Part shown: positions 54,473 through 63,725 of the stretch, piece after piece
Position numbering within the stretch: position 1 is the stretch's first letter
How the letters are laid out: every line of letters starts with the position of its first letter
Source: Sulfuricella sp.
GTDB lineage: Bacteria; Pseudomonadota; Gammaproteobacteria; Burkholderiales; Sulfuricellaceae
DNA length: 64,000 bases
Direction of reading: 5' to 3'
NCBI GenBank assembly: GCA_028713975.1
Contig: JAQTNE010000004.1
Location: 1 to 64,000, forward strand
Made by a program: the position numbers and the translations under genes
Notes under the pieces: generated by a model
Told to the model about the DNA's origin: nothing
The model's database searches: none
What the model saw: only the letters and a program-made list of their open reading frames with translations

Positions 54473-55695
54473 TCATGTTCTCCACGTGCAGAATGAATCC
54501 GGCTCCACCACGGCAGCGTCCAGCCCGCCAGCGCCAGCAAGATGTCGGTGATGTCGGCGTTGCGTCCGGGAATGGTTTGCTGCTGCCATTCCAGCGCGAA
54601 CAGGAAGGCCAGCACCAGTACACCGCCGAGCCAAGCCATGGGCCGGCGTTTTGCCGGCTTGGTGGCGAAGGCGGCAAGGCAGCCGAGGGCGAGAAACGGC
54701 CAGAATAACGAAAGGATTCCGCTGAAGCCGGCGAGGTTGTGCATCTGGCCGTGGAAAGGAATCCAGTTGAAGGGTTGAGGCGGCCTGAAAATGACGCCCG
54801 TTGCCGGCTCGAGTTCGATCAGCGCAAAACCGGCGAGCAGCGCCAGTCCGCTGACGATTGACCGGAGCGGACGGTTGGCGGAATGCAGGGCGAACATCAG
54901 GGCAATGCCCATGGCAGCGCCAATGACCGTTTCCAGCATGAGATAGCGCCCCACCACCAGGATTTTCACCAGCAGCACGGCGATAAACAGGCCGGCAAAT
55001 GGCCACGAATTGTTTTTTTCCGGGCGGGCAAGCATCGCGCCGAACAACCCCAGGCCAGCGATGATGCAAGTATTGGCGGCGAGCTGCGGCCAGTTGAACA
55101 GCGTAGGAAAGCCCGGTGTCCATAATGGCAACAGTGCCCTGCGCAGGGTGTCCGTATCCAGCGAAAGCAGCAACGGGCTCAACTGGGAAAGCGCCCATAA
55201 GCCGATGGCGGCCAAACCCAAATCCATCGCACGTCCCGGCAGGAACCACTCGTGGCGCAGCGCAGCCAGCCAGCGCAACGGCCCCGGCAGACTGGCAACC
55301 AACCCCGCCAGCAACGCACCGCCCAGACCGCCCAGACCATTGAGCAGCAGATCAAAAAGCGAGGAAACCCGCTCCGGCAGTAATGCTTGCAGGCTCTCCA
55401 TGGCAAGGCTCAACAGCAGGCAAAGCGCAGTAGCGGCAATCACCGCCGCAACCGGCCGCAACCGGTAACGCACCGCGCGTGCGGCCAGCAACCCCAGCGG
55501 CAGATATGCCAGAAAGTTGATGATCAGGTCGGAACGGATAATGTAACGCGGCCAGGGCGCCGTCAGAAAAGCCAGCATGCCCTCAGTCGGCAGCCAACCG
55601 CTGAACGGATACAGGCTGCCATAAACGATCAGCAGCGCATAGACCACGGCCAGCATGGGGCTGGCGCTGGGCGCGTTATTTTTTTGTGCTAGCAT
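54460..55695 (-). CDS. VanZ family membrane protein
   Basis: 411 residues, about ten helices. The N-terminal block (LINFLAYLPLGLLAARAVRYRL, LSLAMESLQALLPERVSSLFDLLLNGLGGLGGALLAG) is a VanZ-like domain; the C-terminal half holds further helices ending PGRNADITDILLALAGWTLPWW, a second VanZ-like signature. Function unknown; VanZ relatives affect glycopeptide tolerance or cell-surface polymers. Start at ATG 55695, divergent from the DHH gene. Confidence 0.82.
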   Translation of the reverse strand: MLAQKNNAPSASPMLAVVYALLIVYGSLYPFSGWLPTEGMLAFLTAPWPRYIIRSDLIINFLAYLPLGLLAARAVRYRLRPVAAVIAATALCLLLSLAMESLQALLPERVSSLFDLLLNGLGGLGGALLAGLVASLPGPLRWLAALRHEWFLPGRAMDLGLAAIGLWALSQLSPLLLSLDTDTLRRALLPLWTPGFPTLFNWPQLAANTCIIAGLGLFGAMLARPEKNNSWPFAGLFIAVLLVKILVVGRYLMLETVIGAAMGIALMFALHSANRPLRSIVSGLALLAGFALIELEPATGVIFRPPQPFNWIPFHGQMHNLAGFSGILSLFWPFLALGCLAAFATKPAKRRPMAWLGGVLVLAFLFALEWQQQTIPGRNADITDILLALAGWTLPWWSRIHSARGEHEWTA

Positions 55696-55722
55696 GTGCC
55701 AACCTGATTGCGATTTAAAACC

Positions 55723-56673
55723 ATGGCTTATTACGACGTATTCAATGGCGATGCCGACGGCATCTGTGCCCTGCACCAGCTTCGTATGGCGCATCCGGCG
55801 GACAGCCGGCTGGTCACCGGGGTGAAGAGGGATATTACCTTACTTGACCGGGTCGTGGCGAAATCCGGCGACGAAATCACCGTACTCGACATCTCCCTCG
55901 ACCAGAACCGCACCGCCCTGCTGGCCGCCCTGGAGAAAGGCGCGCGGGTCGAATATTTCGACCATCATTTCCCCGGCGAAATCCCGCTCCATCCCGCCTT
56001 CACCGCGCACATCGACCGTGCGCCGGACGTCTGCACCAGCCTGCTGGTGAACCGGCACCTGCAAAACCGCTACCGCATCTGGGCAGTGGTCGGCGCTTTC
56101 GGCGACAACCTGCACCGCTCGGCACTGAGCGCCGCCGCGCCGCTGGGACTCGATGCCGACCAGTTGGCCGCCCTGCAAAGCCTGGGCGAATGCCTCAATT
56201 ACAATGCCTACGGTGAAACCGTGGCCGACCTGCACTTCCCGCCCGACGAGCTGTACCGCCAGGTACACGGCTACGCCGACCCCTTCGCTTTCATCAATGA
56301 AGAGCCCGCCTTCCGCTGCTTGCAACAAGGCTATGCCGAAGACCTCGCCCAGGCGCAAGCGCTGATGCCGGAATTCGCCACCGAGCACTGCGCCCTGTAT
56401 TTTCTGCCGGACCAAGCCTGGAGCCGGCGCGTCAGCGGCTCCTTCGGTAACCACCTGGCGCAAGCCTGGCCGAACCGCGCCCATGCGCTACTGACAAAAA
56501 ACGGCGGCGTTTACACCGTCAGCGTGCGCGCCCCGCTGGCGGCGCTGGCCGGTGCGGACGAACTGTGCCTGCGCTTCGGCGGCGGCGGGCGCAAGGCGGC
56601 GGCCGGCATCAATGGCTTGCCCGAGGGGCGAGTGGAGGAGTTTGTGGCGCAGTTTCGTGCGGCCTGGGGATGA
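55723..56673 (+). CDS. DHH family phosphoesterase
   Basis: 316 residues. DVFNGDADGICALHQL (first DHH-type motif), ITVLDISLDQNR, VEYFDHHFPGE (DHH), and C-terminal LRFGGGGRKAAAGINGLP (DHHA1 GGGGH-like, here GGGGR). Probably hydrolyses phosphodiesters of nucleotides or short oligonucleotides. The replacement of the usual histidine in the GGGH loop by arginine is worth noting. No coupled gene. Confidence 0.85.
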   Translation: MAYYDVFNGDADGICALHQLRMAHPADSRLVTGVKRDITLLDRVVAKSGDEITVLDISLDQNRTALLAALEKGARVEYFDHHFPGEIPLHPAFTAHIDRAPDVCTSLLVNRHLQNRYRIWAVVGAFGDNLHRSALSAAAPLGLDADQLAALQSLGECLNYNAYGETVADLHFPPDELYRQVHGYADPFAFINEEPAFRCLQQGYAEDLAQAQALMPEFATEHCALYFLPDQAWSRRVSGSFGNHLAQAWPNRAHALLTKNGGVYTVSVRAPLAALAGADELCLRFGGGGRKAAAGINGLPEGRVEEFVAQFRAAWG

Positions 56674-56750
56674 ACAAGCTGACTTGTTGATGCTCACCTC
56701 GACCGAATTCGACACCCATGTCGAAACTGACGCTTTACAGGAGATTTGCC

Positions 56751-57074
56751 ATGACAGCCAAAACTAAGGAGAGTAGCCGAATTCTGGATGCGGCCCACGA
56801 AATCGCGCGTGATCTCCACACGGCGGGTTTTATCGACAAGCGCCGGATGCGGAAATACGACGCGTTGTGCCTTGCTCCGGTACAGGAATATTCCAGCGAG
56901 AAAATCCGCGCCTTGCGGGATCGCTATAAACTCAGCCAGGCGGTGCTGGCGGCGGTGCTCAATACCAGCCTGTCCACCGTGCGACAGTGGGAAATCGGTG
57001 ACAAGCATCCGAGCGGGCCGTCGGCCAAGCTGCTGGATTTGCTTGACCGCAAGGGACTGGAGGCGCTAATTTGA
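56751..57074 (+). CDS. Orphan XRE-type antitoxin/regulator
   Basis: 107 residues. The C-terminal helix-turn-helix LSQAVLAAVLNTSLSTVRQWEIGDKHPSGPS is of the HigA/NadS kind, preceded by VQEYSSEKIRALRDRY. Start at ATG 56751 after AGGAG. The expected toxin gene upstream is absent; only 77 bases separate it from the DHH gene. It ends four bases before the remnant described at 57079. Confidence 0.82.
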   Translation: MTAKTKESSRILDAAHEIARDLHTAGFIDKRRMRKYDALCLAPVQEYSSEKIRALRDRYKLSQAVLAAVLNTSLSTVRQWEIGDKHPSGPSAKLLDLLDRKGLEALI

Positions 57075-57078
57075 AAAA

Positions 57079-57165
57079 TCATTCGAACCCGACCTCTTTA
57101 GCTGGTGAAGGAAGTTCAACGAGGTGGCAGAAATCATTGCACCCAAACTCGATGGCTCCAGTCAT
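57079..57165 (-). pseudogene. Possible C-terminal remnant of the interrupted SIR2-like gene
   Basis: 28 codons read MTGAIEFGCNDFCHLVELPS and on to a TGA, beginning exactly at the outer edge of the transposase's left inverted end. Position and strand agree with it being the tail of the gene whose head is at 58082-58312, but no homology is recognised, so this is tentative. Confidence 0.3.
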
Positions 57166-58081
57166 GGGGTCAGGTCTATTATCGTAGCATCCGGTCACTT
57201 TGCCGTCCTGACAACCCGCCCCACTGTCGTAAAGTGCACCCCAAAATGCTCGGCAATCTGTTGGTAGGAATAAGCGCCTGTCGCATACGCCGCCTTGATA
57301 GCCGCATTCCGGTCAAGCGTGCGTTTAGCTATATGTGCCAATGGAGGCGGGGGCGGGCGGCGCTGGGCAATCGGAATTTGCACATCATCTTTGCCTATTT
57401 GGGCATGGGCTTGCATACGCTGCATGAATTGTTCGTCACCCAGAAATACCTGCCCCTTGATGCCTGCCCATGGCGAGATGGCCTTAACACCCTCGGCCAC
57501 AAACTGAGCATAGCGCCGTTGCGCCAAGCTGCGCCGTTCGGCGAACTGTGCCAGCAGCCCGTCTATTGCCAGCCAGGGGGCGGCTAGCTCTAATCCCACG
57601 CTTGCACGATAACTGCTCCACTGCCAATCTGACACATTCTTTACCATGCCCGCGCGGACAGGGTTGAGCACAACATAACGCGAAAGTTCGAGCAGGTAGG
57701 CGTCACCATCGACCAGGATGGCTTTGAAACGTCCTTGAAACAGATGACCGACGCGCTTGTAGCGGCGGTTGTTGGCTTGAGTGTAAACGCCGTTGAGCTG
57801 TCGCATGCCCTTGGATAGATTGCCATCCGGGGTCTGAATCAAAAGGTGGTAATGGTTGTCCATCAGACACCACGCGTAGCATACCCAGTTGAACTGGACC
57901 ACTACCTGTTCCAAGGTTGAGAGGAAAGTTTGCCGATCCAGATCATCCTCGAAAATAGCCTCGCGCCTATCGCCACGCGAGGTGACGTGATAAAGCGCGT
58001 CGGGAAACTCTATTCGGATGGGGCGGGACATGATGGTGTGAATATAGCATGGAGTTATGCTACATAGCTAGACCTGACCCC
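57166..58081 (-). mobile_element. REP-associated tyrosine transposase element
   Basis: Bounded by 25-base imperfect inverted ends: left 57166-57190 (GGGGTCAGGTCTA, five mismatched bases, GTAGCAT) and right 58057-58081 (complement with the same 13- and 7-base blocks). The transposase gene fills the interior. A further near-copy of the end sequence lies at 43185-43202. Confidence 0.75.
57195..58031 (-). CDS. REP-associated tyrosine transposase (RAYT)
   Basis: 278 residues of the Y1/HUH IS200-like family. ALYHVTSRGDRREAIF, HUH motif NHYHLLIQTPDGNLSKGMRQLNGVYTQANNRRYKRVGHLFQGRFK with catalytic tyrosine in NNRRY, and LVDGDAYLLELSRYVVLNPVRAGM are diagnostic. An added C-terminal helix-turn-helix (YSYQQIAEHFGVHFTTVGRVVR) probably binds DNA. 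All motifs appear intact. Confidence 0.93.
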   Translation of the reverse strand: MSRPIRIEFPDALYHVTSRGDRREAIFEDDLDRQTFLSTLEQVVVQFNWVCYAWCLMDNHYHLLIQTPDGNLSKGMRQLNGVYTQANNRRYKRVGHLFQGRFKAILVDGDAYLLELSRYVVLNPVRAGMVKNVSDWQWSSYRASVGLELAAPWLAIDGLLAQFAERRSLAQRRYAQFVAEGVKAISPWAGIKGQVFLGDEQFMQRMQAHAQIGKDDVQIPIAQRRPPPPPLAHIAKRTLDRNAAIKAAYATGAYSYQQIAEHFGVHFTTVGRVVRTAK

Positions 58082-58312
58082 TTTGGTTACACCTTCTTCC
58101 TTGTGCGCGAGCAACAAATCAAAACTCTCCGAAATTGCGTCTCTATTTATTGGTCGCTCGTCAGAATAGGGGCTTTGTTCTGACATTCCAACTACTAGCC
58201 GCACCGTATTCTTCTTGTCAAATAGGCCCAAGAATGTTTCGGTAAGTTCTTTGGATAACGGCATTCCTAAATCATAGGAAAATCCGGCCCCAAGTAGTAG
58301 CCCTTCATTCAT
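58082..58312 (-). pseudogene. SIR2-like domain protein, truncated N-terminus
   Basis: 77 codons starting MNEGLLLGAGFSYDLGMPLS, a SIR2-like NAD-binding glycine loop (GAGFSYDLGMP), then ETFLGLF and charged sequence up to EEGVTK. The frame then runs into the transposase's inverted end and stops within it at 58055. Proteins with this N-terminus are normally several hundred residues and are often defence NADases. The remaining part is lost apart from a possible short tail at 57079-57165. Confidence 0.6.
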
Positions 58313-58382
58313 GCTGTTAAGTGGCTCCTGGCGGTGGCGTATACGGTTGCCTAATGTAAGACAATCATTTTTATCGGGAGAA

Positions 58383-59897
58383 TCAGCGTTCGTTATGCGC
58401 CGACGGGTGATGATGCGGCGCTTCCGCCACGTGCTCGGTTTGCGCCGCCGCGTGATGGTGCAGTTCGGCGTGGGCGGTGGGCAGGGGCGTCGGACGACCG
58501 ACGAAGTGCGGCAGCAGCGAGCCGATCACCATGCCGGCGGCGCTCATCAACAGGCCCGCCAATTGCGGCGGCCAGATGCTGTCGGGCTGGAAGAATTCGA
58601 GCAGCAGCCACGATGTCAGCCCGAAACCGATGGCGAACAGCGCGCCCTGGGTGTTGGCGCGTTTCCAGTACAGGCCGGCGACAAGCGGGATGAAGGCGGC
58701 CACCAGCGTGACCTTGTAGGCATTCTCCACCATGGCGTAGATGCTGCCCTTGGAGTTGAGGGCGAACAGGGTGACGATGACGGCGAAACACACCACCACG
58801 ACACGGATCAGCAGCAGAAAGTGGCGGTCGGACATTTCCTTGAACATCCCCTTCAGCACGTTCTCGGTGAAGGTGACGGAGGGGGCCAGCAGCGTGCCGC
58901 TGGCCGTGCTCATGATGGCGGAAAGCAGCGCGCCGAAGAACATCACCTGGGCGAACAGCGGGGTGTGGTTGAGGATCAGGGTGGGCAGGATGTGCTGCGG
59001 GTCGGTGTCGATCAGCCCCTTCACCATCGCCGGGTCAACCAGGGTTGCCGAGTAGGCCAGGAACATCGGGATGAAGGCGAACAGAAAATACAGGCTGCCG
59101 CCGCCCACCGCGCCGCGCACGGCGGTGTCTTCGTCGTGAGCGGACATCACGCGCTGGAACACGTCTTGCTGCGGGATCGAGCCGAACATCATGGTGACCC
59201 AGGCACCAATGAAGGCCAGCACGTCGCGTGCGTTGAGTTTGGGCCAGAACTCGAACTTGCCGGCATCCGCCGCGTGCTTCACCACCGCGCCCACGCCGCC
59301 GGTCAGGCCGGAAATGACGTAGCCGATGTACAGCATGCCGAGGACGATCAAGATCATTTGGAAAAAATCGGTGAAGGCGACCGACCACATGCCGCCGAAC
59401 AGGGTGTAGAGCAGTACGATGGATGCGCCGATGAGCATACCTTCGGTGGGGGAAATCCCGCCCTGGCTGAGGATCGAGAAAACCAGACCGAGCGCGATGA
59501 TCTGGGCGGAAACCCAGCCCAGATAGGAGGCCACGATGCACAAGCTGGTCAGCACTTCCACCGTGCGGTTGTAGCGCGCGCGGTAGTAGTCGCCGATGGT
59601 CAGCAGATTCATGCGGTAGAGCTTGCGGGCGAAGAACAGGCCGACCAGAATCAGACACAGGCTGGCGCCGAACGGGTCGGCAACCACGCCGCCCAAACCC
59701 TCTTTGAGGAAAGTGGAGGAGATGCCCAGCACCGTTTCGGAGCCGAACCAGGTGGCGAACACCGTGGCGGTGACGATGTACAGAGGCAGGCTGCGGCCTG
59801 CGACGGCGTAGTCTTTGGTGTTATGGACGCGGGTGGCCGCGTACAGGCCGATGCCGATCGACACCATCAGATAGAGAACGACGAACCAGATCAACAT
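58383..59897 (-). CDS. Sodium:solute symporter family protein
   Basis: 504 residues, about 13 helices. Markers: KDYAVAGRSLPLYIVTATVFATWFGSETVLGISS, GGMWSVAFTDFFQMILIVLGML, and LLSAIMSTASGTLLAPS (sodium-site region). The substrate is not evident; the sequence is nearer to the broad PutP/PanF class than to ActP. The C-terminus ends in a histidine-rich tail (ELHHHAAAQ and APHHHPSAHNER). Start at ATG 59897 gives the typical short N-terminus; the frame extends 44 codons upstream. Confidence 0.88.
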   Translation of the reverse strand: MLIWFVVLYLMVSIGIGLYAATRVHNTKDYAVAGRSLPLYIVTATVFATWFGSETVLGISSTFLKEGLGGVVADPFGASLCLILVGLFFARKLYRMNLLTIGDYYRARYNRTVEVLTSLCIVASYLGWVSAQIIALGLVFSILSQGGISPTEGMLIGASIVLLYTLFGGMWSVAFTDFFQMILIVLGMLYIGYVISGLTGGVGAVVKHAADAGKFEFWPKLNARDVLAFIGAWVTMMFGSIPQQDVFQRVMSAHDEDTAVRGAVGGGSLYFLFAFIPMFLAYSATLVDPAMVKGLIDTDPQHILPTLILNHTPLFAQVMFFGALLSAIMSTASGTLLAPSVTFTENVLKGMFKEMSDRHFLLLIRVVVVCFAVIVTLFALNSKGSIYAMVENAYKVTLVAAFIPLVAGLYWKRANTQGALFAIGFGLTSWLLLEFFQPDSIWPPQLAGLLMSAAGMVIGSLLPHFVGRPTPLPTAHAELHHHAAAQTEHVAEAPHHHPSAHNER

Positions 59898-60035
59898 GAA
59901 TAAATGCCAGCCGGTTATTGAAGTTGAGGAATTATACCTAAACAGATGAAAAAATCGGCTGGCGTTTAATTTTGACTGGGCTGGATACCCCGACAGGCAT
60001 GGCTTCCCCGATATTTTCAGGTGTATCATGGATCA

Positions 60036-62141
60036 ATGCCTAACACATTGGCCCCTCCTGCAATTAAAATCGCGGCGCTTTATCGTGCCGCTGTCCGGGA
60101 GTTTATTTTCATTTTTGCGGCAGGTGCGCTGCTGATCGTTGCGGTAGCGCTTGGTGCCATCCGGCTCGATAGCCGAACCCAAACCGCCAGAATGGAAACG
60201 CGCGACGCCATGCAGGTCGAGCTGGCGAGCAAGCTGATCGGGCATGATTTTGAGACGGCGGCATCCGATCTGCGAATGCTGGCCAAGACCCCGGATATGC
60301 TTGATTTCATCACCAGCGAGAAAGCCTCTGATCGGGATCGACTGGCCGAAAACTTCCGGGTTTTTGCGGGCGAGGCCAAACTTTATGACCAGGTGCTTTT
60401 TCTTGACGCCAAGGGCATGGAGGTGGTGCGGGCCAACTATGACAATCGTGCGGCGGTGATCGTGCCGCATGGCCAGCTCCAGGACAAATCCGGGCGTTAT
60501 TTTTTTCGCGATGCATTCAAGCTTGCAGCCGGGCAGATTTATGTTTCGCCCCTGGATCTGAATATCGAGCATGAGCGGATCGAGCTGCCCTACAAGCCGA
60601 TGATTCGCTTCGGCACCCCGGTTTTTGACCGGCGCGGACAAAAAAAGGGCGTGATCCTGCTCAATTATTTCGGCAGCGCCCTTCTGGATAATTTCAAGGA
60701 GACTTTCAAAGGCGGCGATCAGCGGACGATGCTGCTGAACCGCGATGGATACTGGTTGAGCAGTCCGAACCCCGGCGACGAATGGGGCTTCATGCTTGGC
60801 AACCCGCGTACCTTTGGCAAAGGTCTTCCGAAAGAATGGAAAGCCATTTCGTCCGCAGACCATGGCAGCATCCGCACGGGGAACGGCCTGTTTACCTTTA
60901 TGACCGTCTATCCGCTGTTGCCGGGCCAGTCTTCCGCCACCGGCTCTCCTTTGCCGCGCGAGCCGAGTACACGCCCTCTGGAGCATAACGAATATTACTG
61001 GAAGATCGTGTCGCATCGCCCCCCCGCTTCCTTTTCTCACGAAAGGCTGAACGGTCACCCGGTTGTCCTGGCTATCCTGACCGGCAGCTTGTTGCTGTGG
61101 TTTTTGCTAAGCGGATACCTTGCGCTTTCAAGAGCAAGCCGGAAACGGTGGCAGGCAACGCTGGCAGAAAGCGAAAACCGCCTGCGCGAAATCAGCGTAA
61201 CCCTGGCCGAAGGGGTCTACGTGATCGACGAAAACGGGCGGGTCGTCTTCACCAACCCGGAGGCACAAAAGGAGCTTGGGTATTCCGGGGCGGAACTGCT
61301 TGGCCAGAATGCGCATGCGCTTTTTCACTACCAGAAGCCGGATGGAACCCCCTACCCGGAGGAGGCGTGCGAGATAGGCCGGGTGGTGCTTTCCGGCCAG
61401 ACCTACCGTGCCGTGGAAGAAACCTTTTGGCGCAAGGACGGCACCCTGTTGCCGGTTGCGGTCAGCTCTTCGCCGATCATGCGGGATGGCCAGGTTGCCG
61501 GGTCGGTCGTGGCCTTCCACGACATCACCGGACGCAAGCTGGCGCAGCAAATGCTCAAGCAGTCCCACATCGAAACGGAACGCATCAACACCCGGCTCAG
61601 GGAAGTCAATTCCGAACTGGAACACATATCCCAGTCGGACTGGTTGACCGGTGTGGCCAACCGCCGCCACCTCGACGCTTATCTTGAAAAGGAATGGCGC
61701 AGCGCCGCCCGCGCCGGGCGGTCGCTTTCGCTCATCATGATCGATATCGACCATTTCAAGGCATATAACGATCATTACGGCCATCAGGGCGGCGACGATT
61801 GCCTGAAGGTGGTGGCCGGTGCCTTGAGTTCCACGCTGGGCCGCCCGGATGATCTGCTGGCGCGTTATGGCGGGGAGGAGTTTGCCGTGGTGCTGCCGGA
61901 TACGCCACTGGAAGGCGCCCTGCATATTGCCGAGAGCCTGCGGAGCGGGGTGGAAGCGATGAATATCCCCCACGCCAAATCGTCAGTATCCAAACAGGTG
62001 ACCGTAAGCCTTGGGGTGGCAGCGATGGTTCCCGATGTTCGGGATGCCATTCCAGCCGTGTTGGTCGCCGCGGCTGACAAAGCCCTCTATCAGGCAAAAG
62101 CGCAGGGGAGAAATCGCGTCTGCGCCAGCGAACCAGATTAA
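60036..62141 (+). CDS. Cache-PAS-GGDEF diguanylate cyclase
   Basis: 701 residues from ATG 60036 (a GTG at 60021 is in frame). Membrane helix at about 25-45, a periplasmic double-Cache-like sensor domain (about 50-325; FLDAKGMEVVRANYDN, GRYFFRDAFKLAAGQIYVSP), a second helix (about 335-357), PAS (about 375-500) and GGDEF (about 535-700) with active site RYGGEEFAVVLPDT. RPDD five residues before GGEEF matches the RxxD inhibitory site. The start is close to the divergent symporter gene. Confidence 0.9.
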   Translation: MPNTLAPPAIKIAALYRAAVREFIFIFAAGALLIVAVALGAIRLDSRTQTARMETRDAMQVELASKLIGHDFETAASDLRMLAKTPDMLDFITSEKASDRDRLAENFRVFAGEAKLYDQVLFLDAKGMEVVRANYDNRAAVIVPHGQLQDKSGRYFFRDAFKLAAGQIYVSPLDLNIEHERIELPYKPMIRFGTPVFDRRGQKKGVILLNYFGSALLDNFKETFKGGDQRTMLLNRDGYWLSSPNPGDEWGFMLGNPRTFGKGLPKEWKAISSADHGSIRTGNGLFTFMTVYPLLPGQSSATGSPLPREPSTRPLEHNEYYWKIVSHRPPASFSHERLNGHPVVLAILTGSLLLWFLLSGYLALSRASRKRWQATLAESENRLREISVTLAEGVYVIDENGRVVFTNPEAQKELGYSGAELLGQNAHALFHYQKPDGTPYPEEACEIGRVVLSGQTYRAVEETFWRKDGTLLPVAVSSSPIMRDGQVAGSVVAFHDITGRKLAQQMLKQSHIETERINTRLREVNSELEHISQSDWLTGVANRRHLDAYLEKEWRSAARAGRSLSLIMIDIDHFKAYNDHYGHQGGDDCLKVVAGALSSTLGRPDDLLARYGGEEFAVVLPDTPLEGALHIAESLRSGVEAMNIPHAKSSVSKQVTVSLGVAAMVPDVRDAIPAVLVAAADKALYQAKAQGRNRVCASEPD

Positions 62142-62169
62142 AGGTTTTTCCCTGTGGCGATCCGGGCCG

Positions 62170-62535
62170 TCATGTCAGGGCGGCATAGACCGCCAACATC
62201 AACCCCAGCACGGCCAGCACCAAATTGGTAACGACCCCCATGTTCACCCAATAGCCCGGGGGAATTTCCTGCGGGCCCAGATTTCTCACCACCTGCCGGT
62301 ACTGCACGGTGGATATCACCGCCAGCACTGCGCCCAGCAGGATTAGTGCCACGCCGATCCACAGGGAAAAGCTGCGATGGATGGGCTCGGTCTGATATCC
62401 CAGCACCACCCGCAGAAACAAGCCGAAACGCTCCACGATGAAGCCGAAGCCCATCAATCCCAGTACCGTGCGGCTCCAGGCGAGCAGGGTGCGTTCGGCA
62501 GCGAAGAATACGCGAGGATCCTGGTGGTCGGCCAT
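62170..62535 (-). CDS. YidH/DUF202 family membrane protein
   Basis: 121 residues with three helices. DPRVFFAAERTLLAWSRTVLGLMGFGFIVERFGLFLR is the DUF202 signature. Function unknown. Divergent from the Usp gene. Confidence 0.9.
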   Translation of the reverse strand: MADHQDPRVFFAAERTLLAWSRTVLGLMGFGFIVERFGLFLRVVLGYQTEPIHRSFSLWIGVALILLGAVLAVISTVQYRQVVRNLGPQEIPPGYWVNMGVVTNLVLAVLGLMLAVYAALT

Positions 62536-62666
62536 GTTTTCTGCGGAGGTTTTGACAAGTTTTTATTTTAGACTAGGCTAAGAATTAATGGGGATATTCG
62601 TAGCGCATTGCTAAAGCCTGCCCCAGGCCGATCGAGCAAGAGACGCATAAATTAAAGGAGAAGCCC

Positions 62667-63107
62667 ATGTACCAGCGAATTTTGATCGCCGTCGACGGCA
62701 GCAAACTTTCAGACCGCGCCTTGCGTGAAGCGATTGACCTTGCCAAAAGCCATCGCGGCGCCTTGCGCATCGTCCATGTGGCGGACGAGGTGACATTCAA
62801 CTGGGATGGCGAATTCGGGGGGATACCCGAGGTTGTCGATTCATTTCGCGAAGCCGGCCAGAGAGTGCTGGAACAGGCGCAAACCCAGGCGCGCAATGCC
62901 GGGCTGGAGGCCGAGGGCAAACTGCTCGAAATCCAGACGATCGGCCACCGGATCTCCGACTTGATCGTGGAAGAGGCCCGGAGCTGGCCGGCGGATCTGA
63001 TCGTGCTCGGCTCCCACGGACGGCGGGGCCTGCATAACTTGCTACTCGGCAGCGTGGCCGATGGCGTCATGCGCAGCGCCGCCGTGCCGGTACTCCTGGT
63101 TCGCTGA
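62667..63107 (+). CDS. Universal stress protein (UspA family)
   Basis: 146 residues. MYQRILIAVDGSKLSDRALREAIDLAK and the ATP-binding GSHGRRGLHNLLLGSVADGVMRSAAVPVLLVR (G-2x-G-9x-G-S type) indicate an ATP-binding Usp. AAAGGAGA site upstream. Followed by a DedA gene after 29 bases. Confidence 0.94.
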   Translation: MYQRILIAVDGSKLSDRALREAIDLAKSHRGALRIVHVADEVTFNWDGEFGGIPEVVDSFREAGQRVLEQAQTQARNAGLEAEGKLLEIQTIGHRISDLIVEEARSWPADLIVLGSHGRRGLHNLLLGSVADGVMRSAAVPVLLVR

Positions 63108-63136
63108 AAGCGGGGGGGCGCGGGACGGAAAACACC

Positions 63137-63697
63137 ATGCCGCTTGCCGATCTGGTGCGGGAGTATGGCTATTTTGCCGTGTTCCTGGGCACCTTCCTGG
63201 AAGGGGAAACCATCCTGGTGATGGCGGGTTTTGCCGCGCATCGCGGTTATCTGCAATTACCCTGGGTGGTTGTGGTCGCCGCCCTCGGCGGCACGCTGGG
63301 AGACCAGCTTTATTTTTACCTGGGCCGACGCTACGGCCACCGGATTCTTGCCCGCATGCCGCAGTTGCGGCGGCGGGTGGCGCGGGTAAAGGCCTTGCTA
63401 AGGCTCTATCATCTGCCGCTGATTCTTTCCATCCGCTTCATGTACGGCCTGCGCACCGTGGGGCCCTTCGCCTTTGGCGTGAGCCACCTTGGCCGGGTGA
63501 GATTTCTTGTGCTCAATCTGGCAGGCGCGTTGCTGTGGGCACCGCTGGTGGGTGGTGCAGGCTATCTGTTCGGCAGTGTCCTGGCGCTTTTTCTGGCAGA
63601 CCTGCGGCATTACGAAGAAGCCCTATTGGCGCTGATGGCCGGGGTAGGGGGCATTCTCTGGTTTGTCCGCCGCTGGCGTCAGCGGCGTTCTTCATGA
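63137..63697 (+). CDS. DedA family membrane protein
   Basis: 186 residues. FAVFLGTFLEGETILVMAGFAAHRGYL and GGTLGDQLYFYLGRRYG followed by RFMYGLRTVGPFAFGVSHL are DedA/SNARE-associated motifs. DedA proteins act in lipid (undecaprenyl phosphate or phospholipid) flipping across the inner membrane. Likely co-transcribed with the Usp gene. Confidence 0.9.
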   Translation: MPLADLVREYGYFAVFLGTFLEGETILVMAGFAAHRGYLQLPWVVVVAALGGTLGDQLYFYLGRRYGHRILARMPQLRRRVARVKALLRLYHLPLILSIRFMYGLRTVGPFAFGVSHLGRVRFLVLNLAGALLWAPLVGGAGYLFGSVLALFLADLRHYEEALLALMAGVGGILWFVRRWRQRRSS

Positions 63698-63725
63698 GGC
63701 GATATTCCGCAACTGGCCAGGCCGG

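Noticed and set aside
58055-58312. The 85-codon frame as a complete small gene.
   Set aside because: Its last eight codons lie in the transposase's inverted end, and the SIR2-like start belongs to much longer proteins.
58311-59903. A 530-codon frame antisense to the sodium symporter.
   Set aside because: Low-complexity H/G/Q/E translation typical of an antisense shadow; the minus-strand symporter is unambiguous.
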